A stretch of 64,000 bases of DNA from Bacillus sp. EB01 (GTDB taxonomy: Bacteria > Bacillota > Bacilli > Bacillales > Cytobacillaceae): contig NZ_HG964497.1 in the NCBI RefSeq assembly GCF_000613125.1, forward strand, positions 3,178,971 to 3,242,970. Reading direction: 5' to 3'. This document shows positions 16,434 to 23,765 of the stretch, piece by piece. The notes beneath the pieces are model-generated. The model worked only from the letters and a program-made list of their open reading frames with translations. It was not told the DNA's origin and did no database searches. Positions within the stretch are counted from its first letter, which is position 1; each line of letters begins with the position of its first letter. The translations under genes were made by a program, and so were the position numbers.

Positions 16434-17765
16434 TTAACTTTTAATTTCATCTGCAATCGTGGGTTCTACAAGATCTTTTCTTCGATAAACATTTAAAATG
16501 AGTCCTAGAACAGCAGCATAAAAGAGTATTGCACTGCCTCCATAACTAATAAAAGGCAGAGAAACCCCCATTATAGGCACGACACCAAAGCTCATCAAGA
16601 TGTTCCAGGTAGTAGGAACCGCAAACAATGTAGCACCACCAATTACGATCAATCTCCCATAGAGGTCCTTTGTTTTAAACGCATTTTTTGAGATCCTTAA
16701 AATAAATATCAGTAGGATCAAACATAGAACTAATCCGAAAGCCCAGCCAAGAGAATAGACGAGGAAGGGAAAAGCAAAATCTGTATGTGCTTCTGGTAAC
16801 AATTGATAATCCAACTCGTTGGAAAGTCCGTTACCGAACCATCCCGCTTCTGATAGGACATTCCTAACCGCCTTATACATATATCCTGCTCCATTTGAAT
16901 CGGCAGCAGGGTTTATAAAAGCAGATAATCTAGTTAACAAATAACTTTGACGTGAGGTCATGTAGAACATAATAATGAAAATGATACCAGCCAATAGATT
17001 TGTTATGGCCAGATTTACAGCTAATTTCTTATGGATTCGAGCGAAAGCAAACATCCCAAGTATGCAGAAGAAGTAAATAATACTAACCATAAAGTCTGGC
17101 ACCATCATGTAGAGCGAGATGGGAATCCAAAATAAAACAAAAAGGAAACCTTGTTTCTTCCAACTTTGAAACTCATTAATCTTGTTAAAAATACCAACCC
17201 AAGCAAGAAAAAAGAAAAATAAGCTCATCATGGTTCCATCGACCGTCAGGCCTGGGAGGGAAACCCACTTCTTTGCTCCGTTGGTCATAATTCCAAAAAG
17301 ATGAAGATATATATGGATCAATAGGCCTATCGCATAAAAGTATATCCATCCGTTCTTTAATTTTTGGTAATCAAAGAAAAGTAATCCAATGATTACAAGA
17401 ATAGCCAGGGTGTACCAAATCGCCTGTCTCCCCATAAAATAGGTACCTGATAGGGAAAATTCAGGAATCCCATCAACTAACGGGAGAAAACTAATACCAG
17501 CAAAAAGAACAAATAAAACAATTAGAACCCAATCCATTTTCGGCTTATGTAGGGGATTTAATCTCTCCCCAATGGTAAATGGATTTCCCATTTCTTGAAT
17601 CGCCTTTTCCTCTGCATCCTCTTTAGAAAACCCTCTCTTTTTGTAAGATTGACTTAACTCTTGCAGATGATGAATAAGCTCTTTTTTTATCATGTTGTGG
17701 GCATCCTTAGATTTCACTTTGGACGTTACTTTACTTAAAAATTCTTCAAATTTGGGAGAACTCAT
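16434..17765 (-). CDS. HAAS domain fused to FtsW/RodA/SpoVE-type SEDS protein
   Basis: A 443-residue protein. Residues 1-75 form a HAAS-like helical signalling domain (KKELIHHLQEL then GFSKEDAEEKAIQEMGNP). About ten membrane helices with FtsW/RodA traits follow: GAKKWVSLPG, AGWFGNG, HTDFAFPFLVYSLGW and the C-terminal PFISYGGSAILFYA. SEDS proteins polymerise glycan strands from lipid II. The start overlaps the PadR stop by four bases (ATGA), so the two are translationally coupled. HAAS domains usually pair with PadR regulators, as here. This is likely an accessory, regulated SEDS enzyme, not the housekeeping one. Confidence 0.88.
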   Translation of the reverse strand: MSSPKFEEFLSKVTSKVKSKDAHNMIKKELIHHLQELSQSYKKRGFSKEDAEEKAIQEMGNPFTIGERLNPLHKPKMDWVLIVLFVLFAGISFLPLVDGIPEFSLSGTYFMGRQAIWYTLAILVIIGLLFFDYQKLKNGWIYFYAIGLLIHIYLHLFGIMTNGAKKWVSLPGLTVDGTMMSLFFFFLAWVGIFNKINEFQSWKKQGFLFVLFWIPISLYMMVPDFMVSIIYFFCILGMFAFARIHKKLAVNLAITNLLAGIIFIIMFYMTSRQSYLLTRLSAFINPAADSNGAGYMYKAVRNVLSEAGWFGNGLSNELDYQLLPEAHTDFAFPFLVYSLGWAFGLVLCLILLIFILRISKNAFKTKDLYGRLIVIGGATLFAVPTTWNILMSFGVVPIMGVSLPFISYGGSAILFYAAVLGLILNVYRRKDLVEPTIADEIKS

Positions 17766-18196
17766 AAGGACGCCTCCTCTAGTAAGTGTTTAAGGGATAA
17801 CTCTTGTTTTGATTTATCTTGTTTATAGGTAGCTAAGTATTTTTCCCCTTTGGAATTTAAGGAGTAATATTTCTTTTTGTTTATCCATTTTGAAGTAAGA
17901 ATTTCTTTATTTTCTAGTAGATGTAGAAGTGAATAAAGCTGCCCTTCATTTTTTTGGAAAGTACGTTCATTTTTTTGAAAAAGTTGGGTAGAAATATTGT
18001 AGCCATCCTTTGATTCATGCTGAACCGATTCTAATATAGCTGTGATGGTTTCTATCTTCCAAGAATGAAATTGTGATTGAGATTGTCTCATACGAATGGA
18101 TTCTTTCACCGCATTTTTTCTTTCATTGGAAAAAGAAAAATCCTTGAAAATTGATTTTTTCATCGAACTCTTCAGGTTAGTAAATGGATCATTCAT
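17762..18196 (-). CDS. PadR-type transcriptional regulator
   Basis: A 144-residue protein with a PadR-like winged helix: DGYNISTQLFQ at about 63-73, then EGQLYSLLHLLENKEIL and KKKYYSLNSKGEKYL for the wing. The N-terminal ~55 residues are unlike classic PadR. AGGAG sites near 18200 serve the ATG at 18196, which lies just after the sigma-factor stop. It probably controls this operon, perhaps sensing envelope stress with the HAAS-FtsW partner. Confidence 0.8.
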   Translation of the reverse strand: MNDPFTNLKSSMKKSIFKDFSFSNERKNAVKESIRMRQSQSQFHSWKIETITAILESVQHESKDGYNISTQLFQKNERTFQKNEGQLYSLLHLLENKEILTSKWINKKKYYSLNSKGEKYLATYKQDKSKQELSLKHLLEEASL

Positions 18197-18199
18197 CTC

Positions 18200-18751
18200 C
18201 TAAACCTCCTCGATCATCTTGTCTTTTAATAATTCTTTCGCACGCTTTAATCTAGTTTTTATTGTATTTATATTTACTGTCGTAATCTTACTTATTTCGG
18301 CTAAAGATAGTTCTTCATAATAATGCAGAAATACTACTTCTCTGTACTTTAGAGGTAAATTCATGACAGCATTTGTTAAGATGGTTTCTTCACTATTCGC
18401 GATAATCTCTTCTTCAACCAGTTTTGATTTCGAAGGTATATAATCCAAAATTTTATCGCTAAGCGTTATTTTGCGATAATGCCAGCTTCTTAAGTAGTCC
18501 TTACAATGATTACTAGCAATACGATATACCCATGTTTTTAGTGTTGCCTGCTGATTAAACTGATTTAACTTTTCATAACATTTTAAAAATATCTCCTGCG
18601 TTAAATCTTCTGCTGTCGTTCGATTTTTAACATATGTATATACGAGATGCAGGATATCATCGCTATATTCTTGCATTAATTGATCAATTATTTCCTCTCT
18701 CTCAAGCAACATACTTTCATCTGTCACCGCCAGTTGTTTTAGTCCATTCAT
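18200..18751 (-). CDS. ECF-type sigma-70 factor
   Basis: A 183-residue group 4 sigma factor. Region 2 (residues about 28-95) includes DLTQEIFLKCYEKL and TWVYRIASNHCKDYLR for -10 recognition; region 4 (about 125-180) includes PLKYREVVFLHYYEELSLAEIS and NINTIKTRLKRAKELL for -35 binding. No anti-sigma gene follows; instead a PadR regulator and a HAAS-FtsW protein share the operon, so control may run through those. First gene of the three-gene unit. Confidence 0.9.
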   Translation of the reverse strand: MNGLKQLAVTDESMLLEREEIIDQLMQEYSDDILHLVYTYVKNRTTAEDLTQEIFLKCYEKLNQFNQQATLKTWVYRIASNHCKDYLRSWHYRKITLSDKILDYIPSKSKLVEEEIIANSEETILTNAVMNLPLKYREVVFLHYYEELSLAEISKITTVNINTIKTRLKRAKELLKDKMIEEV

Positions 18752-19193
18752 CTTGTTATCACCCTCTCACATATAATAGACGTAGCTAACCTTCATCTGG
18801 TTTGAAAAAATATTGGATTTTTATGACCTTCTATAATCTAAGGTATAAATGGAAAAAGGAACAACCTCTTATCGGATTGTTCCAGAATGTTGTATGTAGG
18901 TTAGATGGCTTATAATACTACTTATTCGATTAATAATACCTTACTTCTCAGAAGGAACTGCAAGTACAACAGCTCCTAAATTCAGAATTATTTATCGGCG
19001 TAAATCTGCGTTTTCCTGACGCTACCCCTTTTTTAACTATCCTGCCCCGTTTGTTTAATAAAGAGTTCAACAAAAAAAGCGTTAATCCTCCTGGATCAAC
19101 GCACCCGTTAGCTGAATAAGGAAAAAGTCTAATGGCTCCAGGTCAGTATCTTGGGCATAATACGGTTTATATACATTAGAGTGGGGGTATAGT
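18752..19193. other. Intergenic region with repeat copy
   Basis: Holds the promoter side of the sigma operon, an imperfect hairpin GGAACAA / TTGTTCC near 18858-18883, and a full long repeat at 19030-19121. No gene is seen. Confidence 0.6.
19030..19121 (+). repeat. Dispersed repeat, long form
   Basis: Complete copy with the hairpin GCGTTAATCC / GGATCAACGC preceded by seven A. A 66-bp stretch (19041-19106) is identical to 20398-20463. Confidence 0.95.
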
Positions 19194-19376
19194 ATGAGGC
19201 TAAGAAATGGAGATTTTTATACAAATGTTTTTACCAATAAGTTATATAGGTTAAATGAAGATAACGATAGCAGCTGGTACTTAAGTTTGCGTGATGAAGA
19301 AGGTTATCATGAAACAGAAAAAATATCAGGGCGTGATATGATTAGATTGGTGGAAGGTAGTTATAAAAAAAGCTAA
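19194..19376 (+). CDS. Hypothetical protein, 60 aa
   Basis: A small charged protein (MRLRNGDFYTNVFTNKLYRL...) with an SH3-like or Tudor-like spacing of Gly, Tyr and acidic residues, though no family can be named. A GTGGGGGTA site lies six to seven bases before the ATG. It is the first of three small rightward genes between two nearly identical repeat copies. Confidence 0.65.
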   Translation: MRLRNGDFYTNVFTNKLYRLNEDNDSSWYLSLRDEEGYHETEKISGRDMIRLVEGSYKKS

Positions 19377-19517
19377 TAAAAAAGCTACCCCATTCCTGTC
19401 ATAGTACCTGTAATCAGATTGTTTAGCGGAAAGGAGATAATACTAGAAACAATCATAAGATTTTCCAAGGAAAAAGTCGCCTTTATGTCGAATATAGGAG
19501 ATAAAGGGGATGATCCA

Positions 19518-19727
19518 ATGAATAAAGTTGAGTTATTAAAAAAATTACTAAATAGCAGTCGGGGTAATATGTTTTCATTAGAAATTCCTACTACAAAAGA
19601 AAATCAAAAAAAGATTCAAGAGTTGATTAGAGTATTAGAAACAGAAGTAAGAATTAAATTAAGAGAATATGTACAGAGAGAATACTCCGTTTATTTACAT
19701 GGAATAATTAAGTATGCATCTGAATAA
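19518..19727 (+). CDS. Hypothetical helical protein, 69 aa
   Basis: A lysine/glutamate-rich, mostly helical 69-residue protein (VELLKKLLNSSRGN, then a KENQKKIQELIRVLE helix). The frame is open from 19419, but AAAGGGG is correctly placed only for the ATG at 19518. Unknown function; a terminator overlaps its stop. Confidence 0.65.
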   Translation: MNKVELLKKLLNSSRGNMFSLEIPTTKENQKKIQELIRVLETEVRIKLREYVQREYSVYLHGIIKYASE

Positions 19728-19745
19728 TCGGATGCTTTTTTATTG
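19716..19745 (+). terminator. Terminator after 19518-19727
   Basis: Stem GCATC / GATGC followed by TTTTTTATT. Confidence 0.7.
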
Positions 19746-20049
19746 GGGTGAATCACCATCGGGATCTTCAAATTATACAGTAAGCCAAGATGGGCATAAT
19801 ATTTTTATGAGATTTAGAAATTATGAACCGTCATAACCCACAAAGCCAAAAATCCCTTGGGCCTCTATTTTCCTAAATTAACCAGATCGTAATAAAACTA
19901 ATTCTATATATAAAATACAAATTCCTTTTTAAAGTAAATGACCCTTAGTTAAATAAGGAAGTTCACATCAATTATAGAGCCTTTATAATAAGTAGGTTTA
20001 TGTTATATTTACTTTAAGTCTAAACGACTTGGGGAGGAAGTGAATCGAT

Positions 20050-20166
20050 ATGAACGATCAACAATCCGAAGAAATGATTAAGCAATTAGGAAGGATTGCG
20101 GATGCTTTAGAACGTATTTCACCGCCACAGCCAATAGACCCTGTTACAAAAAATTCGCAGAAATAA
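20050..20166 (+). CDS. Small acidic/helical protein, 38 aa
   Basis: A 38-codon gene: one amphipathic helix (QSEEMIKQLGRIADALERI) and a proline-rich tail (SPPQPIDP). A GGGGAGG site lies about 12 bases before the ATG and a terminator follows. Too short to assign; similar mini-proteins with a helix plus PP tail are common in Bacillus and unstudied. Confidence 0.6.
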   Translation: MNDQQSEEMIKQLGRIADALERISPPQPIDPVTKNSQK

Positions 20167-20176
20167 AAATATAATT

Positions 20177-20201
20177 CGCTTCTTAAAGCGGCTTTTTTAT
20201 C
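20177..20201 (+). terminator. Terminator after the 38-aa gene
   Basis: CGCTT / AAGCG stem then GCTTTTTT. Confidence 0.65.
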
Positions 20202-20276
20202 CCTTGGTACGCAATAATGTTGATAATCCATCAAAAAAACAACTCCTATACGAGCTCTTTTTATAGCGGTATCTTC

Positions 20277-20302
20277 TTCAACTTAAGCACCCAGTTGAAT
20301 AA
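20277..20302 (+). repeat. Dispersed repeat, short and degenerate
   Basis: CTTCAACTTAAGCACCCAGTTGAATAAG keeps the pairing ends TTCAACT / AGTTGAA but lacks the CTGCCCC core. Confidence 0.5.
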
Positions 20303-20384
20303 GAACAAGTGTATTTCATTGCCCGTTTGTGAATAGCATTTTCCTCATCTCCAAAGTCATTAGTTACTCCAACAACCTTTTATT

Positions 20385-20475
20385 ATTGTTCAACAAACCT
20401 GCCCCGTTTGTTTAATAAAGAGTTCAACAAAAAAAGCGTTAATCCTCCTGGATCAACGCACCCTTTAGTTCAATA
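20385..20475 (+). repeat. Dispersed repeat, long form
   Basis: Complete copy, 66 bp identical to the 19030-19121 copy, including the GCGTTAATCC / GGATCAACGC hairpin. It lies 120 bp beyond the methyltransferase stop. Confidence 0.95.
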
Positions 20476-20594
20476 TGTTTCTATTACGGTAAGGTTAAGT
20501 AAAAATCAAAATCACTAAATTCACTGTAGGGAAACCCCTAAAACGAAATAAAAGCAAACACTTAGTAGAAAGTTCCCTTGTTATATTCAGTTAC

Positions 20595-21326
20595 TCACTT
20601 TGTACAAGAAAAAGCTAATACTACTGGGATTCTTAGTCTTCTTGCGAACTCTTCATCATTGCTAAAATGTTCACGTATAGGTGTCCCTTCACGTAATTCA
20701 ACTACTGAAAAACCACATTTAGTAAGAGCCTTAAAATAATGTTCAGTTGTCCGATGATATTTCACTACTATTTGTTCAATCCAAGGTTCTTTTCTTTCTC
20801 CCTCGATAAAATAATCATCAACTATCCAGTTACCACGTTTATTTCCTGATTGTTTGCTTATAAAGGACGAAGTAGTAAGTGGATGTTGGACACTAAACAC
20901 AAACTTTCCATTATCTTTTAATGTATTATGCACCTTTTGAAACAGTAAGTTAATATCTGAGACGTAATGTATTGCAAAGCGAGAAGTAACAATATCAAAA
21001 CTATTTGTTGGATAACTGTATGATTCCATTGTCTCGTGATGAATAGTACCGTTATCTTTAGTCAAATTATGATTTGCATAAGCTATCATTTGTTTAGAAC
21101 CCTCTATTCCAGTGTAAAAGCCTGCACCTTGGTTTAGCAATTCCTTTCCAAATGATGCATCACCGCAACCTAAGTCTAAGATACTTTTATCTTTAATGTC
21201 ACCGATAAGTTCAAAAATGATAGGATTCTCTATAGCATTGTTGGGACTATCCTTTCTTCCCCTTCTCTTCATATAATTTGAAAAGAAATCTTTTTGGTCG
21301 TACACGCTTGCTCCCCTATATTCCAT
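20595..21326 (-). CDS. Class I SAM-dependent methyltransferase
   Basis: A 243-residue methyltransferase. Motif I ILDLGCGDASFG is at about residues 49-60, with an acidic end of strand 2 (YTGIEGS), then FDIVTSRFAIHYV (motif IV region) and NGKFVFSVQHPL. The fold is the type 11 group that methylates small molecules or nucleic acids with S-adenosylmethionine; substrate is unknown. AGGAAGGGG precedes the ATG by about 12 bases. Single gene between repeat copies. Confidence 0.88.
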   Translation of the reverse strand: MEYRGASVYDQKDFFSNYMKRRGRKDSPNNAIENPIIFELIGDIKDKSILDLGCGDASFGKELLNQGAGFYTGIEGSKQMIAYANHNLTKDNGTIHHETMESYSYPTNSFDIVTSRFAIHYVSDINLLFQKVHNTLKDNGKFVFSVQHPLTTSSFISKQSGNKRGNWIVDDYFIEGERKEPWIEQIVVKYHRTTEHYFKALTKCGFSVVELREGTPIREHFSNDEEFARRLRIPVVLAFSCTK

Positions 21327-21411
21327 ATATAGCTTTCCCCTTCCTTATTTCTCCCCTAGATGTAAAAATTAATCGAGTTAAAGCCTTTGAATTTTTCCAA
21401 TAGGAAAATTT

Positions 21412-21444
21412 CTTCAACTATTCTGCCCCGTTAGCTTAATAAAC
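21412..21444 (+). repeat. Dispersed repeat, short form overlapping a gene end
   Basis: Left arm TTCAACTAT, core TCTGCCCC, right arm GTTAGCTTAATAAAC. The stop and last codons of the next gene (21431-21832) lie within it. Confidence 0.85.
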
Positions 21445-21832
21445 TTTTCTCATTTACATCTATTATGTTTACTAATTCATCTAAGGTTCCAATGCACTTA
21501 TTGATTTCAGGCAATTGATAAAAAGTACTTGTTGTTTCAAGGTTATCTACTTCATTATTCGATGAATAAAGATAGATTTTCTTACTATTCCCAATAGCAA
21601 TACCAAGTTCAACGTGGCTGCCTTTTCCTGCTGGTAATAACACTACAACAAAATCAGCTTCTATTACGGCATTTGTCTCCTTTTGACCTATCCCCTTTAG
21701 TTCTTCTAAGGTTGTAACGTTTTCATTTAGAGTCCAATCATATGTATGGATGAATCCTTTTTCTTTCAACATTTCACTAACATACCTAACCTTATCTATA
21801 TTCTTAAAACTAGATGCAATATAAAATTTCAA
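21431..21832 (-). CDS. Nucleoside 2-deoxyribosyltransferase-like protein
   Basis: A 133-residue protein with the deoxyribosyltransferase/TIR-like layout: FYIASSF at the start, an acidic ADFVVVLLPAGKG strand-loop and the signature SHVELGIAIGNSKKIYLY (catalytic Glu in HVELG). Related enzymes cleave N-glycosidic bonds of nucleosides or nucleotides. The residues LLS and the stop are encoded by the right arm of the short repeat at 21412-21444, a sign that gene and repeat were joined by recombination. Confidence 0.8.
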   Translation of the reverse strand: MKFYIASSFKNIDKVRYVSEMLKEKGFIHTYDWTLNENVTTLEELKGIGQKETNAVIEADFVVVLLPAGKGSHVELGIAIGNSKKIYLYSSNNEVDNLETTSTFYQLPEINKCIGTLDELVNIIDVNEKSLLS

Positions 21833-21870
21833 CTTTTCTCCCCCTTTTTAATCATAAATATTAACATTTC

Positions 21871-21953
21871 TTATTCAACTAAACTGCCCCGAATGTTCAA
21901 TAAGGAATTTAACAAAAAAACACGGTAACTTCATATGCACCGTACTTAAAACG
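21871..21953 (+). repeat. Dispersed repeat, long form with a different hairpin
   Basis: Left part TTATTCAACTAAACTGCCCC is standard; the hairpin is CACGGT / ACCGTG in minus-strand sense, still followed by a run of T. It ends 4 bp from the stop of the next gene. Confidence 0.85.
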
Positions 21954-21956
21954 TTA

Positions 21957-22283
21957 TTATTGTTTTCTATTGTATTTTTCGTATGCAAAATACCAATGTG
22001 GCTTATTGTTTCTAATTAGTCCTATTGCTTCGCTATAAGCTGGTTTCTCAAGGCTCTTGAGAGCTTCAAAATCAATTTTATCAATTTTGAGCCATATAGA
22101 AGCTATTGATTCCCCGCAACTAGCCCGTATCATTTCTTCACCGTTTAAATTATTTGCAACCTTAATAAGTGCTGCAATAACATCCTCTTCTGGAAAATTC
22201 GAAAGGTCTATGGCACAGTCATCTCTGGTTGCATCGTCAATGTTTTCATCAAGTAAATACTCAATTAATTTTTCTTTGTCCAT
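21957..22283 (-). CDS. HEAT-like repeat protein, 108 aa
   Basis: A fully helical acidic protein with two to three HEAT/armadillo-like helix pairs (LLDENIDDATRDDCAIDLSNF and EDVIAALIKVANN). Such small proteins are often immunity or scaffold factors, but nothing here proves that. It is a single gene with a repeat 4 bp after its stop and a repeat fragment about 17 bp upstream of its start. Confidence 0.7.
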   Translation of the reverse strand: MDKEKLIEYLLDENIDDATRDDCAIDLSNFPEEDVIAALIKVANNLNGEEMIRASCGESIASIWLKIDKIDFEALKSLEKPAYSEAIGLIRNNKPHWYFAYEKYNRKQ

Positions 22284-22300
22284 AATGCCTCCAGTATTAC

Positions 22301-22330
22301 TTTCCTCAACGCACCTGTTAACTGAAATTA
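22301..22330 (+). repeat. Dispersed repeat, right-end fragment
   Basis: TCAACGCACCTGTTAACTGAA is the terminal third of a long copy and directly abuts the next stop codon. Confidence 0.7.
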
Positions 22331-22459
22331 TTAATAAACTTCCTCTTCTAATTTTTCAATTCTGTCTCTCAACTTTTTATTCTCTTTTTTTACTTCATAG
22401 GAGTTATAAAACGCCCCTGCGGCAAGCGAAAACGCAAACCAGGCCCATAACCAATCCAT
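22331..22459 (-). CDS. Small membrane-anchored coiled-coil protein, 42 aa
   Basis: A 42-residue protein with a Trp-rich transmembrane helix (MDWLWAWFAFSLAAGAF) and a charged coiled-coil tail (KKENKKLRDRIEKLEEEV). The GAGGGGG site lies about 8 bases before the ATG. It is bounded on the stop side by a repeat end with no spacer. No family recognised; the layout suits a small membrane adaptor. Confidence 0.7.
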   Translation of the reverse strand: MDWLWAWFAFSLAAGAFYNSYEVKKENKKLRDRIEKLEEEVY

Positions 22460-22499
22460 TCAAAATCCCCCTCTATACTCTCCCTAATAATTCATTACC

Positions 22500-22591
22500 T
22501 TATTGGACTAACCTGCCCCGTTTGTTTAATAAGGAATTCAACAAAAAGGGCCTTAATCCTTCTTGGATCAAAGCACCCGTTACTTTAAGTA
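22500..22591 (+). repeat. Dispersed repeat, long form
   Basis: Complete copy; inner hairpin CTTAATCC / GGATCAAAG with AAAAAGGG before it. Confidence 0.9.
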
Positions 22592-22739
22592 CAATACTTC
22601 ACCATCTCCGAAGAATCCCTTTAATTATGGGTTCAAGTAAGAATCTCCTTCTAACGTTTTTATATTTATTATATTTATCGAACTGGATAACTACTTAAAA
22701 CTGAAAAAGAATGTGCCAATATTTTTTAAACAAGACAGT

Positions 22740-22772
22740 CCATAAAAAACCTCCCTTAAAACAAGAGGAGGT
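22740..22772 (-). terminator. Minus-strand terminator without an obvious gene
   Basis: AACCTCC / GGAGGTT stem followed by TTTTTT on the minus strand. The nearest upstream minus gene is absent, so it may end a small RNA starting near 22835. Confidence 0.6.
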
Positions 22773-22895
22773 TAGCATAATCGACATTGTCGGAGTACAT
22801 ATTTTTCCTTGTAGCATCTCTTGCTCATAGTGAATATTATATAGGACTAGGACGAGTAGATATGTGTATTTACGAAGGGAGATAGAGTAGATTTC

Positions 22896-23483
22896 ATGAA
22901 TAATCAATCTAAAGAAATCCTCGGTTCATGGATAGCAGCAATCGGAACAATTAGCTCGGCTATCGGAAGTACACCATCACATTTCATAAATAGTGATTTG
23001 CGAAAAAATCTAGATTTATGGGGGAATGTTTTGCAAGCAACCGGAAATGCTCTAGAAGCGGATGGACAAGGGGCAGTTTCTCTCGAAAAGCTTGGAAATG
23101 AAATACAATCAATTGGAAATGTTACTGTAATTTCTGGGCTAATTAGTAACTTTGAAAAAGAAATCGAACAGAAGTTGATAATTTCTGGAAACTTGATACA
23201 AGCTTTAGGTGGACTTGTTTCACTAGCAGATGAATTAGAGGATCCTACAGCTTCAGGTCAATTATATAACATTATAGGTAATCTGTTACAATCTATAGGT
23301 AATTCATTACAGGCTATAGCAGGAACTTATGAATTAAAAAATGAGCAAAAAGGCTATAAAATACATAAAAATCCTGAATCATTAGAAGTTAGTGGCAGTT
23401 GGATACAAGCAATTGGTTCTGTAATTTCATTGATTGGACAAATAAAAGAAGAGGATAATGAAATTGACGTATCAGAAAGGTAA
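22896..23483 (+). CDS. Repetitive DUF6944-like protein, 195 aa
   Basis: At least six imperfect copies of a 15-18 residue unit with the theme G-x-x-[IL]-Q-[AS]-[IL]-G are visible (SWIAAIGTISSAIG, LWGNVLQATGNALEADG, IIGNLLQSIGNSLQAIAG, SGSWIQAIGSVISLIG). The pattern suggests stacked amphipathic helices or a membrane-associated bundle. I believe similar Bacillus proteins are catalogued as a repetitive domain of unknown function (DUF6944), but this is from memory. GGGAG lies about 14 bases before the ATG. Confidence 0.7.
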   Translation: MNNQSKEILGSWIAAIGTISSAIGSTPSHFINSDLRKNLDLWGNVLQATGNALEADGQGAVSLEKLGNEIQSIGNVTVISGLISNFEKEIEQKLIISGNLIQALGGLVSLADELEDPTASGQLYNIIGNLLQSIGNSLQAIAGTYELKNEQKGYKIHKNPESLEVSGSWIQAIGSVISLIGQIKEEDNEIDVSER

Positions 23484-23609
23484 ACATCGGATTAACATTA
23501 GCTTTGTTTACTTTTTCTGATATTGGGAGCAAGGGATTTAAGTAAAACTAAGTATGTTTTCCGTCATCTTGGTTTACATAAACATTATAAAACGGTTCTA
23601 TGCAATCTC

Positions 23610-23694
23610 TTTTTCAACTATTCTGCCCCGTTACTTGAATATAGAAAAAGCGATCCCTCATTATTGAAGAATCGCACCTGTTAGCGGAATAACT
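23610..23694 (+). repeat. Dispersed repeat, long form with variant hairpin
   Basis: TTCAACTATTCTGCCCC left part; hairpin GCGATCC / GAATCGC preceded by AAAAA; right end CCTGTTAGCGGAATAA. Confidence 0.85.
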
Positions 23695-23765
23695 AATGTT
23701 AAGAGTCCACCTTACTTTGCCAAAGAACAAAATTGATTTTTTCCATAGTTATTTTTCGTAGATAT

